From Pyrenophora tritici-repentis (Eukaryota; Ascomycota; Dothideomycetes; Pleosporales; Pleosporaceae): a DNA stretch of 64,000 bases. The notes below the pieces were generated by a model. It made no database searches and was not told the origin of the DNA. It worked only from the letters and a program-made list of their open reading frames with translations. A program made the translations under genes and the position numbers. The stretch lies in NCBI RefSeq assembly GCF_003171515.1, contig NC_089397.1, positions 2,232,001 to 2,296,000 of the forward strand, written 5' to 3'. Of this stretch, positions 11,542-21,152 are shown piece by piece; positions within the stretch are counted from its first letter, which is position 1, and each line of letters begins with the position of its first letter.

Positions 11542-13671
11542 TAACGTGTCTGTGCGCGTGATGCCCATAATCGCGTGCCGCACACCCCACCAATATCGCG
11601 ACGACGGCAAAGTTGAGGCTGTGCAGCCACGTACAATAACTATTATCGCGAGATTTTCCGGTGTATTGATCTATAGACGTAGCTCTACAACTTTGTCTAT
11701 CTATATTTTGCCGGAGTATTGACGGCCCGGCCGCGTCGGGTGGTTGTTGGTGGGGGAGCCGGTGCAGCCACCTCAGCCAGAGTGCCACCGCCAGCACCAC
11801 CCACGCGTCGTTTTTTTGGCTGTTGCTTTGCAGCGGGCTTTGAAGCCTTACGCTTGCCCGATTGGGGTTGTTGTATAGCCTTTGCAGCGTCGCGATCGCG
11901 TCGTTTGGCGTCAAGTTCGGCAGCCTTTACAGCCTTGGCTTCATCCCGCACCTTCTTTGCCTCCTCACGCGCCGCCCGCGCTGCCTCTTTGATCTTAAGT
12001 TGATAGATCCTGTTGTTCTCCTTTGCCTCTTTCAACTCTATCTTATCAAGTAGCTCTTTCTCCTTCTCCTTCTCCTTCACTAGCTGCCTGAAGCGGGCCT
12101 CTCGAAGCTTGCACGGCGACCACCAAACTGCCCCTGAATGGAACGCTTTTCGCTGCTGTAGATCTAGGGGAGGTTCGTGCCGATTGCGGGGCTTCTGGTG
12201 AACGTGTAGCGCCGCGCGCAGTGCGTCCTTCTCGTACTCGGCGATCTCTTTGGCAGCCTGGAGGCGGAGGAGTATTTCTGAGAGGTTGTTGGCCGCAATA
12301 GAGCTCGGATCGTAGGCCTGATTAATGAGGTTCGTGATAGTAGCTCTACTCACGTTCACTAGTGGCGGCGGTGCTGTTAGTGTTGACTTTCGGAACTTTT
12401 TAAGTACTACTTCGGGATCTATAGGAGCTATCCCAGTGGCTTTAAATGCCTTCAACGCGTGCTTCTTAATGAAAGAGGAGTCCCAGGCAGGCTTGAAAAG
12501 ACGGTAGAAGTCATCCTTCCTCACAGCTAAGAGACCGTGGCTCGCCTGGAGGTAGTGCTGCAAGCTGAGTGAGTACGCGGCTGCCAGAGGTTTGAACATT
12601 ACCACATCGAGTGGCTGCAGCGTATGGGTACTATGGGGGGTAGTATGAGTAACATAATATTGTGGGCGATCGCATAGTCAATAAACTCCATAGTAACGTG
12701 ACTCCCATGGCCGTCAAGGATGAGTAAGCGTGTGTGATTGCCGGCCTTCTCCTTCGTATGGCGATCAAACACCTGTTCGAGCCATGCCAGGCCTACCTGA
12801 TCATTGGTCCACCCTGAGGGACTTGAGGTAACGTAGACTGGATCGTCAATTGCGATATCATCAACCCATCTGGCGTACATGTTGCCCGAAGTAGCTTCGT
12901 ATATAATCGCGGGCGGTAACGTACTCCCATCAGCACATATAGCAGCGATAACAGTGATCCAATCTCTGTTGCCGTCCTGTATCACTTTCTTAAAGCCCCC
13001 AGTCTCATATTTCTGCTTACTAAACACTCTCTTACTCCTCCCCGTCACTCCAATAAGGAATCCCTTCTCATCCATATTATATACATCCTGCGCCCGAATA
13101 TGGTGCTGAGCCATTTTAGTAGATAGTAGATCAAAGTACGACTCGTACTTGTATACAGAATCAGCCCGGTGGCGATTGCGGTCCAAACCAGTTGACCAAC
13201 GTGATATAATCGCGTCGGGATGACGGTGAAAGAAGCGCGTCACCCAGCTTTGGGAGGTAGCCCTTCCGGCTATAGCACTAGCAAAGTTCTGGATCATAGT
13301 CCTCGTCGGTGGTAAGCCAGCATCAGTAAGCTCGTCAATGTGCTCTAGAAGCTGTAGCTCCTGGTGTGGGTGAAGGAGTTGCTGATTACGTGATTTGGCT
13401 TCATTTGAGCCCCGGATCTGTTGATGGCGTCGCGACAACGTAGAGCGATCAACACCAAAGCGGCGCGCAACCTCAGAGTATGTAAATTTATCTCCGGGAT
13501 CACGCGATTCAATAGCTTCAATCGCAGCGTTGATACAACTCATGGTTGTGGAGTTATGGGTGGTTGAAGTGGTAAGGGTGGATTGGTGTTGATGTTGCGG
13601 GGTGTGCGGCACGCGATTATGGGCATCACGCGCACAGACACGTTATGGGCATCACGCGCACAGACACGTTA
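11542..13671 (-). mobile_element. pogo/Fot1 element A, full length, 47-bp terminal inverted repeats
   Basis: Inverted repeats of 47 bp match exactly: 11542-11588 (TAACGTGTCTGTGCGCGTGA at the outer end) and 13599-13645. The right end carries one extra 26-bp copy of the terminal unit (13646-13671). The element encloses a single transposase on the minus strand and is about 2.1 kb, usual for the family. It sits inside the remnant of another pogo (13672-13896). Confidence 0.92.
11697..13612 (-). pseudogene. pogo/Fot1 transposase of element A, one frameshift
   Basis: The first part (start at 13612, or an internal Met near 13543 aligning with related starts) holds the HTH (YSEVARRFGVDRSTLSRRHQ), the CENP-B-like domain, YNMDEKGFLIGVTGRSKRVF with the first Asp, and LLILDGHGSH with the second. 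The continuation (from 12605) begins with VMFKPLAAAYS and ends in a long basic coiled tail finishing NTPAKYR. The two halves are joined by a single missing base at a run of six G at 12635-12640: the relatives' block PPHSTHTLQPLDV is readable one frame over. No other break was seen, so the copy is recent or the base is a sequencing error. Confidence 0.9.
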
Positions 13672-13896
13672 CCTCGGTGGCGGCGGCTCAGCGTTCCTGG
13701 ATCAACACCATATTTTTTTTCGCGATTTGAGAGTATACAAGCTTTTCATTAGGTTTTAGCGCGTTAATAGCAGCAAGCGCAGCGTCAATTGATTGCATTG
13801 TGGTCACGTTATGGGTGGTTGAAGTGGATAGAATAATTGGTGTTGGAGGACGTAATCCGGCGTTGGCCCGTCCGCGGCGTTGGCCCGTCCGGCACC
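13672..13896 (-). pseudogene. 5' remnant of pogo element B
   Basis: From an ATG near 13800 leftward the first about 30 residues of a pogo transposase are readable (MQSIDAALAAINALKPNEK, then a YSQIAKK HTH start); the frame ends in unrelated sequence at the junction with element A. Upstream lies its terminal repeat (13847-13896) with a doubled GCGTTGGCCCGTCCG unit. The same terminal repeat occurs alone at 61696-61736. The rest of element B is gone. Confidence 0.8.
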
Positions 13897-13933
13897 TCTA
13901 TACGCGCAGTAGCAGACTATAATCATGTGCCCT

Positions 13934-14997
13934 ATTATTATTATTATTATTATTATTCCATTAGAGTCCTTTATCAGTCAGTGACTATGTAGGACTTTGG
14001 CCGAAGGCCGTTCTATCTTCGTGTTCTATTGTGCAAGGTAGGAGTGAATGGTACGCTGTGGGGTTGTGGTTTTCTGCTGTAGAGACAGGTGTCTCTAGTG
14101 GCTACCAGTCGCTAAAGAGCATCTTGGTGTAGTAGAAAGAGATGTAGTACAGCTAGCTGTCTTCCAGCGGGCTCTTATGGCAAAGGAGATGGTGTGTAGG
14201 GTAGTGGACATAGGAGAAGTTTCGATACTTAGTTTTATACAGTTTCTCTCTGTCGTGTCGCTGTTTTTCTTCTTCTTTTCAGGTTGCTGCTTCTTGCCCT
14301 AGGTGCCACTGTCTTGTTCCGATTCTAGTGCTTTCAATGAAGGCTATTGTAGCCTCTATTCCAGCTCTAGTGTGTAGAAGGAGAGGTAGGGTAATTCTGT
14401 GTTGTAGACATTCTTGTAGTGTTTTTCGTTCTTCCTTGTATAGTCGGCAGGCCAGTAGAAGGTGTTTTGGCGTTTGTGGGCTCCCGCAACTACAGAGGCT
14501 GGAATCTCTCTTCTTGAATCGCTTGAGGTAGGAGTTGAAGTATCCGTGGCCCAGCTTAAGAGAGTAGAAGGCGCTCGTGATCTCTCTTTTCGATCCTCTT
14601 GGCGTCTGTATTGTTTTCGACAGCTTAAGCTGGAATGTAGCAGCGTAGGTTTGCTTGTTTGCTAGCGTAGCTTTCTTCTTGTACGTCTGGTACTCTTGGT
14701 GTTGTTCCTTCTGCTGTATTGCTCTGATTTGGGTGCCTATAAAGGCAAGGCTGATTGTTGTTGTGCTGGGCTCCTCTTTCGCGGCTTCCTTAGCTAGGTA
14801 GTCGGCTCTTTCGTTTCCTTCGACGTCGGTGTGACCTGGTGCCCATCGTAGGTGGATAGTTGCTCCTTTGTGTTGGATTCTCTTCGCTGCTTTGATGCAT
14901 CGCAGTAGCCATTGTTGTCCTGGATTATCTGATAGGCTTTGGAGCCTATATATGGCCGCTTGGTTGTCTGCGTAGATGTGTATCTCTTGGTCCTTTC
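13934..14997 (-). mobile_element. 5'-truncated Tad-like LINE with 12-bp target duplication
   Basis: Both flanks carry ATCATGTGCCCT (13922-13933 and 14998-15009). The 3' tail is an (AAT)n run at about 13934-13957 on the plus strand, adjoining the left copy, as expected for target-primed insertion of a minus-strand element. About 1.06 kb long, so most of the element was never inserted. It landed inside the HTH coding region of pogo C. Confidence 0.92.
14279..14995 (-). pseudogene. LINE RNase H domain and C-terminal region (fragment)
   Basis: The minus strand reads EIHIYADNQAAIYRL (RNase H Asp), then APGHTDVEGNERADYLAKEA (RNase H end block) and the C-terminal zinc-knuckle-like segment CSCGSPQTPKHLLLAC, ending at a stop at 14279. 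This order (RNase H, then the Cys/His segment) is that of fungal Tad/I-clade LINEs. It has no start or reverse transcriptase because the element is 5'-truncated. A plus-strand LINE C-terminus of a different copy is at 35320-35589. Confidence 0.87.
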
Positions 14998-16568
14998 ATC
15001 ATGTGCCCTACAGCAGGCTCCAAAAGCGCGTCTCAGGCCGCGCATCAAAAATAGAGCGCGCTGCACCAAATCGAACGCTCAATTAACAACAGGAGGATGC
15101 CCTAAAGGCCTATATTACTCGCTGCGACGCGTTATACATGCCTCCTCTCATTCCGCAGCTGATTTCTGCCGCGCAGCGGATCCTTGATCTCGAGCACCCA
15201 GATGGCAAGGCACCACCCATAGGCAAAAACTGGATCTCACGATGGCTGGCGCGCAACCCAGACTGCCGCCGCAAGAAGCAGAAAAAGCAGGAAATAAAAC
15301 GCCTAGCAGCTAATACAGTAGAGGTCTACGAGAGGCACTTTGCCGCTCTAAAGCGCGCAATTGATGAGTACGCTATACAACCTGGAGATCTATATATTAT
15401 GGACGAGACAGATATCCGTATGGGCGCTGGAGGCCAGCAGTACGTTATAACAATGGCTGGCGACGATGATGCTGTACAGTCACCGTCTGATACAAATCGC
15501 GAGTCTGTTACAGTCGTCGAGACTGTCGCTGCTGACGGCTCAGTTCTGGCACCATTCATCATTCTCAAGGGCAAAGCGCACCTCTCAAAATGGCACACCA
15601 ACACAAAGTTGCCTGACGACTACATAGTGGCTGTCTCAGAGACAGCTTACAACAACGACGAGCTCTCTCTTGAGTGGATTCGACACTTTGACGCCTATAG
15701 TCGTCGCCGTCAAACAGGCACCTGGAGGCTGTTAATTTTTGACGGATTTGGATCCCATGGCACAAAGGAGCTGATCGATTTTTGTGACGACAACAATATA
15801 GTACTTTTCTCGCTCCCCTCCCATACCTCTCACAACCTACAGTCTCTTGACGTTGGTGTTTTTCAAGCATACAAGAAGCACTACAGAGGCGTCGTTGAGG
15901 ATGCTGCTCGCGAGGGCTGCACTGATTTCAACAAGCTCGAGTTTCTACACGCAATTGATGGCGTTAGAAGACATACATTCAAATCTAGTACTGTTCAAAA
16001 CGTTTTTGAATTAGCAGGCGTCTGGCCATGGGATCCTGAGAGAGTATTATATAAGCTCACGCGCCCACGGAGGGTGTCAACACCCGAGGAAATGAGCTAT
16101 CTCTTTCAAGCCTCCGAGACGCCTACGCCTACAACTCCTCGCTCCTTTGTTGCGTACGCTGGTAAAACGCAAGAGCTCTGTAATTATACTGAGCATATAC
16201 TAAGTAATCGGGCTGCGCGACTTGCTAGGGCGTCAGTTGTACTAGGTTTGAACTACGATCTCGCGACTCGTGAGCTTGCCAAGACTAAAATTGCTGCCCG
16301 CGAGAGGGCTCAGCGCCAGGACAACTCGCGATTAACGATTCAGAAAGGAGGTGTAGTTACAGCTAGAGGTTCGCGAGAGGCCGTATTTCAAAAAGCTAAA
16401 ATCGCTGAGCAAAAGGCTGTACGTGAGGCTGTGAGGGAGACGAGACGGCGCCTCCGAGATGCCACCCAGCAGCCAACACCTGCCTCTGCAGAGGCCTCAA
16501 CACCAAGTCAACAGGCACCAGTAATGCATCTTATACACTGGAAGATACCTCTTAATCAGTGGCTTTAA

Positions 16569-17180
16569 CGAATATATAATATTCTACGTGTTTGCGTGGT
16601 CAATTTACGATACAAATCGTGTGGGTAGATGGAATTGACGTTGAGCTGGGTAGGGCCTAGTTCGGCAGAACTGGGCTCCGTGGGGCGAGTACGCTTTAAA
16701 CGCACATATGGCGAGCCGTACGCATAAGAAGCCTCTACAGCAAAAGCCCTATGATAATGTAACAAAGGCGGAAAAGGCCACTGCGGTGAGTGTGGGTGAT
16801 TAGATATGCAAGAGATGCCGGCGAAACTTTCTATCTACCTAGACTTTTTAGTAACATTGTAAGTTGATAAATTATAAGCTACTTAGCGCTTTAAGTCTCC
16901 CTATAGGAGAGGGATGCTGAGGAAAGTTTAGTGCGCCTTAAGCTCTGCTGAACTATCTGGAAAGTGGAAGGTGCTGTCTAGGCATGAACCGCGATGATAT
17001 CTACATATTGTTTAACTGTATGATAAAGATCATGCGATCTATACCATCCTAGCACTTATACCTTCGAGCTCTACTTACTTGTTGGTATATGGTTAGTCTC
17101 CTTATTCCGGAACGCCGACCACGTCTCTCGATAATTTAGATAGCTGGCTACTAGTCACTGCTACGCACTCTTAGGGTAAC
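16569..17180. other. 3' flank of pogo C with a terminal-repeat fragment
   Basis: No reading frame of note. Bases 16659-16690 carry GGCAGAACTGGGCTCCGTGG and GGCGAGTA, the terminal-repeat motif also present at about 20664-20694 and as a palindrome at 61953-62004. The rest is unassigned non-coding DNA. Confidence 0.55.
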
Positions 17181-17585
17181 GTGGAGCATAGCCTAGTAGA
17201 TTGGTCGCCGCTTGAGGATAGCCTTCTCTCGCTTGGAGGGAGCCACGTGATTGACGGAATTAAGCCTGGACTCGGTTGTCCGCTTTGTCTGAGAAAACCT
17301 AAAGCCTTTCGTACAGTACAGGCTTTTCAGAAGTATACAGTCTCTCCAGCACACTATAATAAGATCTACCGCTGCCCACGTGACCTCCTTCCAATCGACT
17401 CCACCAGGGTTGAAACAAAGCACGGGAAAGGAAAGCAATTTACAACCCTCAGTGGATTAGCTTAGCATCTAGAGAGTGAAGCATGTTATCGTCGCAAACA
17501 ATCGTTCTTACGTTGTATTGAGTTCATCCAACAGCATTTGGGGCAATGGGGACTTAGAGAGATGCGCCTTCTGTTGCAGGGCTCC
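17181..17585 (+). pseudogene. C2H2-type zinc-finger protein remnant
   Basis: The 94-residue frame has CPLCLRKPKAFRTVQAF followed by an His and YRCP, a fungal C2H2-like array, and ends in TLSGLA-stop. Directly after the TAG the same frame continues HLESEACYRR and IEFIQQHLGQWGL, the usual continuation TLSGLxQHLES of such proteins. The stop therefore looks like a CAG-to-TAG change. Start and end of the original gene are not clear. Function unknown. Confidence 0.6.
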
Positions 17586-17979
17586 CAAGATTGAAAGATA
17601 TAGGGGTTTTCATCACAGATTTATAGCGGTAGCGAGCTAGTACATACATATGTAATGTGTCCTTTGTTCTATAAACCCAAAAGTTCTTCACTTCTGCTAA
17701 GCAGACGGTCTGTGTCTAATGTGTTCTATTGGCAAGCGGATTATCCTACTAAACTCAACTAATGATGCATGGCATATAAAAGGCGCAGCGCAATTGCGCA
17801 GAGCGTCGGGTCAGATTTGGAAAGGTGGTCTGATAACTGGTGTGGCCGGATGACTGGTGGAACACGTTAGTGCTGACCAGTGCTAATAACAAGTCTCAAC
17901 GTGGGACAAGTCTCGCCAGCCGGAGGCATTTGACGCACCAAACGGAATTACGTTTTGTTGGCGTAGTACCAGCAAGGTA
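17586..17979. other. intergenic, no feature seen
   Basis: About 390 bp of non-coding sequence between the zinc-finger remnant and a solo LTR. No repeat shared with the rest of the window was recognised. Confidence 0.4.
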
Positions 17980-18195
17980 TGTAACAGTACAAGCAGTGAG
18001 AGAAAGTTGCTATGCATTTCCTGATGTCTTGTTCTGTTCTGCTGTGGTGATGGCCTTTTATGGGGCCATCATACTAGTCTGTTTACATGACGTATCTGTG
18101 ACATGGATAGGTGTAGAAGGTGCTTATCAGTAAGAGGAAGAACCATCTCGCCAACACGTGGCACCTAGGATGTCCTTACCCCATGAACCGTCACA
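17980..18195 (-). repeat. solo LTR (216 bp), inverted relative to 46214-46429
   Basis: Starts TGTAACAGTACAAGC and ends AACCGTCACA; the same 216-bp sequence lies in opposite orientation at 46214-46429, where a 5-bp duplication is present. Here the flanks (AGGTA left, ACAAT right) do not match, and only the right flank is pogo D coding sequence. This copy therefore marks a rearranged junction or a deletion end. Confidence 0.8.
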
Positions 18196-18326
18196 ACAAT
18201 CCAATGCTCCATCACAGTAGCAGCTTTGACGATAATAAGAGGTGGAATAACCTCGCCTGTAGCCCGGATACACTCAACAAGCGTAATAAGCTCGCGATTG
18301 TTGGCGTTGTGGATAAAGACCGTACG

Positions 18327-18463
18327 TGTTGAGAAAGAATGACTCTCTCAGTCATGGCATGTAAGTGTGTCAATTGCTAACTATACAAAGCTCGGCTAAT
18401 ATAGAGCGGTGTGGGTCACGTGACTTAGCGTCCTCGTGACAGGTGACCGGAATATTCTCAACA
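18327..18463 (-). repeat. 3' LTR of TRIM
   Basis: 137 bp, beginning TGTTGAGAAAG and ending ATTCTCAACA. It differs from the other LTR by a single C/T change, so insertion is recent. A minus-strand polypurine stretch adjoins it on the inner side, which marks this as the 3' LTR. Confidence 0.9.
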
Positions 18464-18679
18464 CTCCCCCATAAGCCGATCAGCTGTACCCACTACTTTG
18501 TATAGGTCTTGCAGTCAAAGCTTCTTCTCCCTTTATATGCTTCCACTGAACGCCTTGCATGCACTTTCCAACACTCCCCCAGAAGTGCCTTGTCAACAAG
18601 AATGAAACCTCCCTGTCACCCTATAGTGGCCGTTACGTTGCGAGTCCCTCAAGTAAAGTGAGGTATCGGCCGAGTGAAG

Positions 18680-18780
18680 AGTTGAGGAAAGAAGGTCGAG
18701 AAAGAAGGTCGAGAGAGAAGGTCGAGAAAGAAGGTCGAGAAAGAAGGTCGAGAAAGAAGGTCGAGAAAGAAGGTCGAGAG
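18680..18780 (+). repeat. 12-bp tandem repeat in TRIM
   Basis: About eight copies of a GGTCGAGAAAGAA-like unit. Purine-only on the plus strand apart from the TCG step. The apparent small frames across it, rich in Arg, Glu and Lys, are repeat artefacts. Confidence 0.85.
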
Positions 18781-18847
18781 AATTTTCGCGTTTGAAAATC
18801 AAGGTAGAATCGATATCACCAACATACCGACTCTCCCTCGACTCCTA

Positions 18848-19025
18848 CGTGAGAGTCAGCGCTCCCTCAGCTTGGTACTCCCAGTACTCTAGCTGTGTAC
18901 GCTCTCCTCTGTCCCAGCGCTCCCCCAGCTTGGTACTCCCAGTACTCTAGCTGTGTACGCTCTCCTCTATCCTAGCGCTCCCCTAGCTTAGTACTCCCAG
19001 TACTCTAGCTATGTACGCTCTCCTC
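18848..19025 (+). repeat. three tandem copies of a unit of about 60 bp in TRIM
   Basis: Three near-identical units, each containing GCTCCCCCAGCTTGGTACTC, CAGTACTCTAGCTGTGTACG and CTCTCCTCT. Non-coding. Confidence 0.85.
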
Positions 19026-19744
19026 TCTTGTTGTCCCCGCTCCGTTCCTCCGCTCCTGCCTCCTTGTCTGTGTCCTATTCAGGGCTCCAGACCCTAACAC
19101 CCTTATTCTCCCCCATCGTTATATAAGCCTTTGCTTCTTTGCGTTTATTTAACGAAATCCTTTGGAAAGAAGATAAAAATCGATCGAGAAATCGGGTGGG
19201 GGTAGGTGGGTAGCGTTCGAGAGAGTAAAAAAACTTCGAGCACCGTCAAACGGTAGGTTTTCGAGTTTAAGGAATTGAAAGTAGCTGTCGAACTGTAGCT
19301 ACTAGTTTAAAAAGAAGGTCTCGAAAGGTTACTATCGATAGGCAGGCAATTCGAGTTGTTTTCGGAAGAATCGATGGTTACCGTCGGTAGGTAGGTATTC
19401 GAATCGTTGTCAAAAGGTTGGTTGAAAAGGGATAGAGCAACCATTGCTCTCTTCGACTCGCGCGTCGGAATTGGGTATAACTCGCCCAAGGTATCTTCGA
19501 GACGCTCCCAGCTTCTCCGGACGATAGTCCATTTTTCTTCGGACTTAATACCCTTCGCGGTAGCCAGGGCGACGGCCCAGTGTCTTCAGGACTTAATACC
19601 CTTCGCGGCAGCCAGGGCGACGACCCAGTGTCTTAGAATATAGAAGGCGACGACCTCCTGGGTTGTTCTGGCGTAGACACGCATATACCAGCTTGCTGCC
19701 CATATCGAAGAAACGACACTCCGGACACTCACAATGCACACGCA

Positions 19745-19768
19745 AGCGCGTAAGCCGGGCTCATAACC
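19745..19768 (-). promoter_or_regulatory. tRNA-Met half-molecule primer-binding site
   Basis: Directly next to the inner edge of the right LTR, the plus strand reads AGCGCGTAAGCCGGGCTCAT then AACC. That is the stem and anticodon loop (CTCATAA) of a methionine tRNA ending just past the anticodon, so the minus strand of the element can pair with a tRNA half. Known elements such as Drosophila copia and yeast Ty5 prime from initiator-tRNA-Met halves. Not a tRNA gene: the acceptor and T arms are absent. Confidence 0.75.
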
Positions 19769-19905
19769 TGTTGAGAAAGAATGACTCTCTCAGTCATGGC
19801 ATGTAAGTGTGTCAATTGCTAACTATACAAAGCTCGGCTAATATAGAGCGGTGTGGGTCATGTGACTTAGCGTCCTCGTGACAGGTGACCGGAATATTCT
19901 CAACA
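19769..19905 (-). repeat. 5' LTR of TRIM
   Basis: 137 bp, one difference from the left copy. The primer-binding site abuts it at 19768 and the GTACG target duplication follows at 19906-19910. Confidence 0.9.
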
Positions 19906-20597
19906 GTACGTCCATTTTTGGTGTATAAGTACTGCTCTTTTGCAACACCAATGCGGCAGCCTGTCTCATCCATATTATATATATCTTCAGGCAAGATACC
20001 GCGCTCTTCGATAAGGTCTTTAAGCCTGGTATACCAGTCAAGGAGCGTTGCTGGCTCCTGGGCAAGCTTACGCTGTACCTCAATTGACTTTGCCTTTACA
20101 CGTCTATATTTTGGGTGCCTTGCGAGCCATCGTCGTGCCCAAAGCTTGCCAAACTTAGGAGCAACTTCATCTAGTCCTGTGTACGCATCCTCAAGGAGTG
20201 AGTTTGCTTGCTGCTCAACTAGTCCACGATGAATACCAAAGCCAATATTATCGATAGCATTAAGGTACCGCTCAAGAGCGAAATCTTGAGACTCATTAAG
20301 CCGGTATAAAGCAGGTGGCTTAGCGCGATTGCAGCGATTCGAAAGTCCAAGATAGGCGCGTCGCAGGCGCTGATATGGCAAGTTATGGGTAGTTGCATAG
20401 CTTTTAATGTTAGGTTGATAGAGTAGGCGTAACGCTTCAGCGTGCTTTTGCAACGCCACCACCTCTTCTTTATATACAGACTTTCCCTTATTGACCTTAG
20501 GCATGGTAGAAACGATATGCGTAGTTAAGTTTATTTAATTATGCGTTGTTGTGGTGCATGTATGTATTAAAAGCTACGTGTTATCATTGAGGTGATA

Positions 20598-20655
20598 GGC
20601 CCGTGCGGAGCACGGGCAATTTCATTGAAATTCTGCTACAGCAGCCGTTGGGCCC
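20598..20655. repeat. 58-bp repeat, second copy at 26941-26998
   Basis: Begins GGCCCGTGCGGAGCACGGGC and ends TTGGGCCC. The copy at 26941-26998 has the same orientation and length with three differences. The two lie on either side of the Copia element, but not directly at its ends, so they are not its target duplication. Confidence 0.8.
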
Positions 20656-20663
20656 GAGTAGTT

Positions 20664-20780
20664 GGGCAGAACTGGGCTCCATGGGGCGAGTAGCTATCTA
20701 AGAATTCCGTGTTTCCAGTGCTTTGAGTCATACAAGAGAAAATGAGGTGGCCAGATCCTAGGAGCTAGCACAGGAACTAA
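20664..20780. repeat. pogo-type terminal repeat plus adjoining sequence, second copy at 61982-62090
   Basis: GGGCAGAACTGGGCTCCATG is followed by GGCGAGTAGCTATCT and about 85 bp ending GAGCTAGCACAGGAACT. The same string with few changes lies at 61982-62090. Each copy ends close to a younger insertion: Copia here, Tc1 there. Confidence 0.75.
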
Positions 20781-20793
20781 ATAGTAAGAAAGT

Positions 20794-20990
20794 TGTTGGA
20801 AGGCCTTGTACGATCGTACGGTGAATAACAGTAGCTAAGGTAATCTTGTGTATTGGTATTCTGGTGTATGATGATTCTACGAATGTGGGGGCTACGAAGG
20901 TATACATAGCGTTGGGTCCGAGTTGGGCCGAAGTAGGATCGAGGCGGTACATTGGGCCTTATTAGGCGACACACCGTGTGTATGCCGACA
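20794..20990 (-). repeat. 3' LTR of Copia
   Basis: 197 bp, starts TGTTGGAAGG and ends TATGCCGACA on the plus strand. Small frames inside it recur in the other LTR and are not genes. Confidence 0.94.
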
Positions 20991-21152
20991 CTGGCAATCT
21001 TTTCTTATTGTAACGACTGATGTAAGGAAAAACGGGTCTTCTAAAAAGGGCACAATGAGAGGGATTCCAAATAGGCATATGTGCCTACTCCGTAGGTCGC
21101 TGCACAGATCCCTCTACTCGGATTGACAGCTTGTTGCTTTCGATGAAACGTT

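Larger units (their letters stand above)
13897..16568 (+). pseudogene. pogo-like transposase C, interrupted by a LINE and by a nonsense codon
   Basis: The frame starts at the junction with element B and reads an HTH core (about 13897-13933) that resumes after the LINE as YSRLQKRVSGRASK (from about 15010). A TAA near 15099 separates this from QQEDALKAYITRCD and the long open frame with ATG 15138. That frame (476 aa) contains the catalytic Asp in YIMDETDIRMG, the second in LLIFDGFGSHGT and the third in HTSHNLQSLDVGVF, then a basic tail. It is a different pogo subfamily from A/B/E, having DET rather than DEK at the first Asp. The start of the protein is lost. The catalytic domain looks intact; the DNA-binding part is broken. 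Confidence 0.88.
18327..19905 (-). mobile_element. TRIM: non-coding LTR retroelement, 1579 bp, TSD GTACG
   Basis: Two 137-bp direct repeats with TG...CA ends (TGTTGAGAA / TTCTCAACA) differ at one position (CACGTG against CATGTG). Flanks are GTACG on both sides (18322-18326, 19906-19910). The 1.3-kb interior has no retroviral-type gene. Orientation is set by a primer-binding site at 19745-19768 and a purine tract GGGGGAG (minus strand) next to the left LTR at 18464-18470. The interior carries three blocks of tandem repeats (about 18680-18780, 18848-19025 and 19547-19635). It must depend on another element's proteins. Confidence 0.92.
18196..20504 (-). pseudogene. pogo-like transposase D, split by a TRIM element
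   Basis: Start at 20504. The frame runs through an N-terminal HTH region (YATTHNLPYQRLRRAYLG), a CENP-B-like domain and the first catalytic Asp in YNMDETGCRIG, to KNGRTV at 19911. There an LTR element (18327-19905) is inserted. Beyond it the frame resumes seamlessly in 18321-18196 (FIHNANNRELITLVECIRA, then TGEVIPPLIIVKA) until a solo LTR cuts it off. The second and third catalytic blocks are missing. Removing the insertion and one 5-bp duplication restores the frame exactly. Confidence 0.9.

Noticed and set aside
19745..19768. Possible tRNA-Met gene fragment
   Set aside because: Only the anticodon arm is present, and it abuts an LTR in the position of a primer-binding site.
20758..20974. 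Small frames repeated at 26562-26778
   Set aside because: They lie in the two Copia LTRs, so the duplication is explained by the LTRs.
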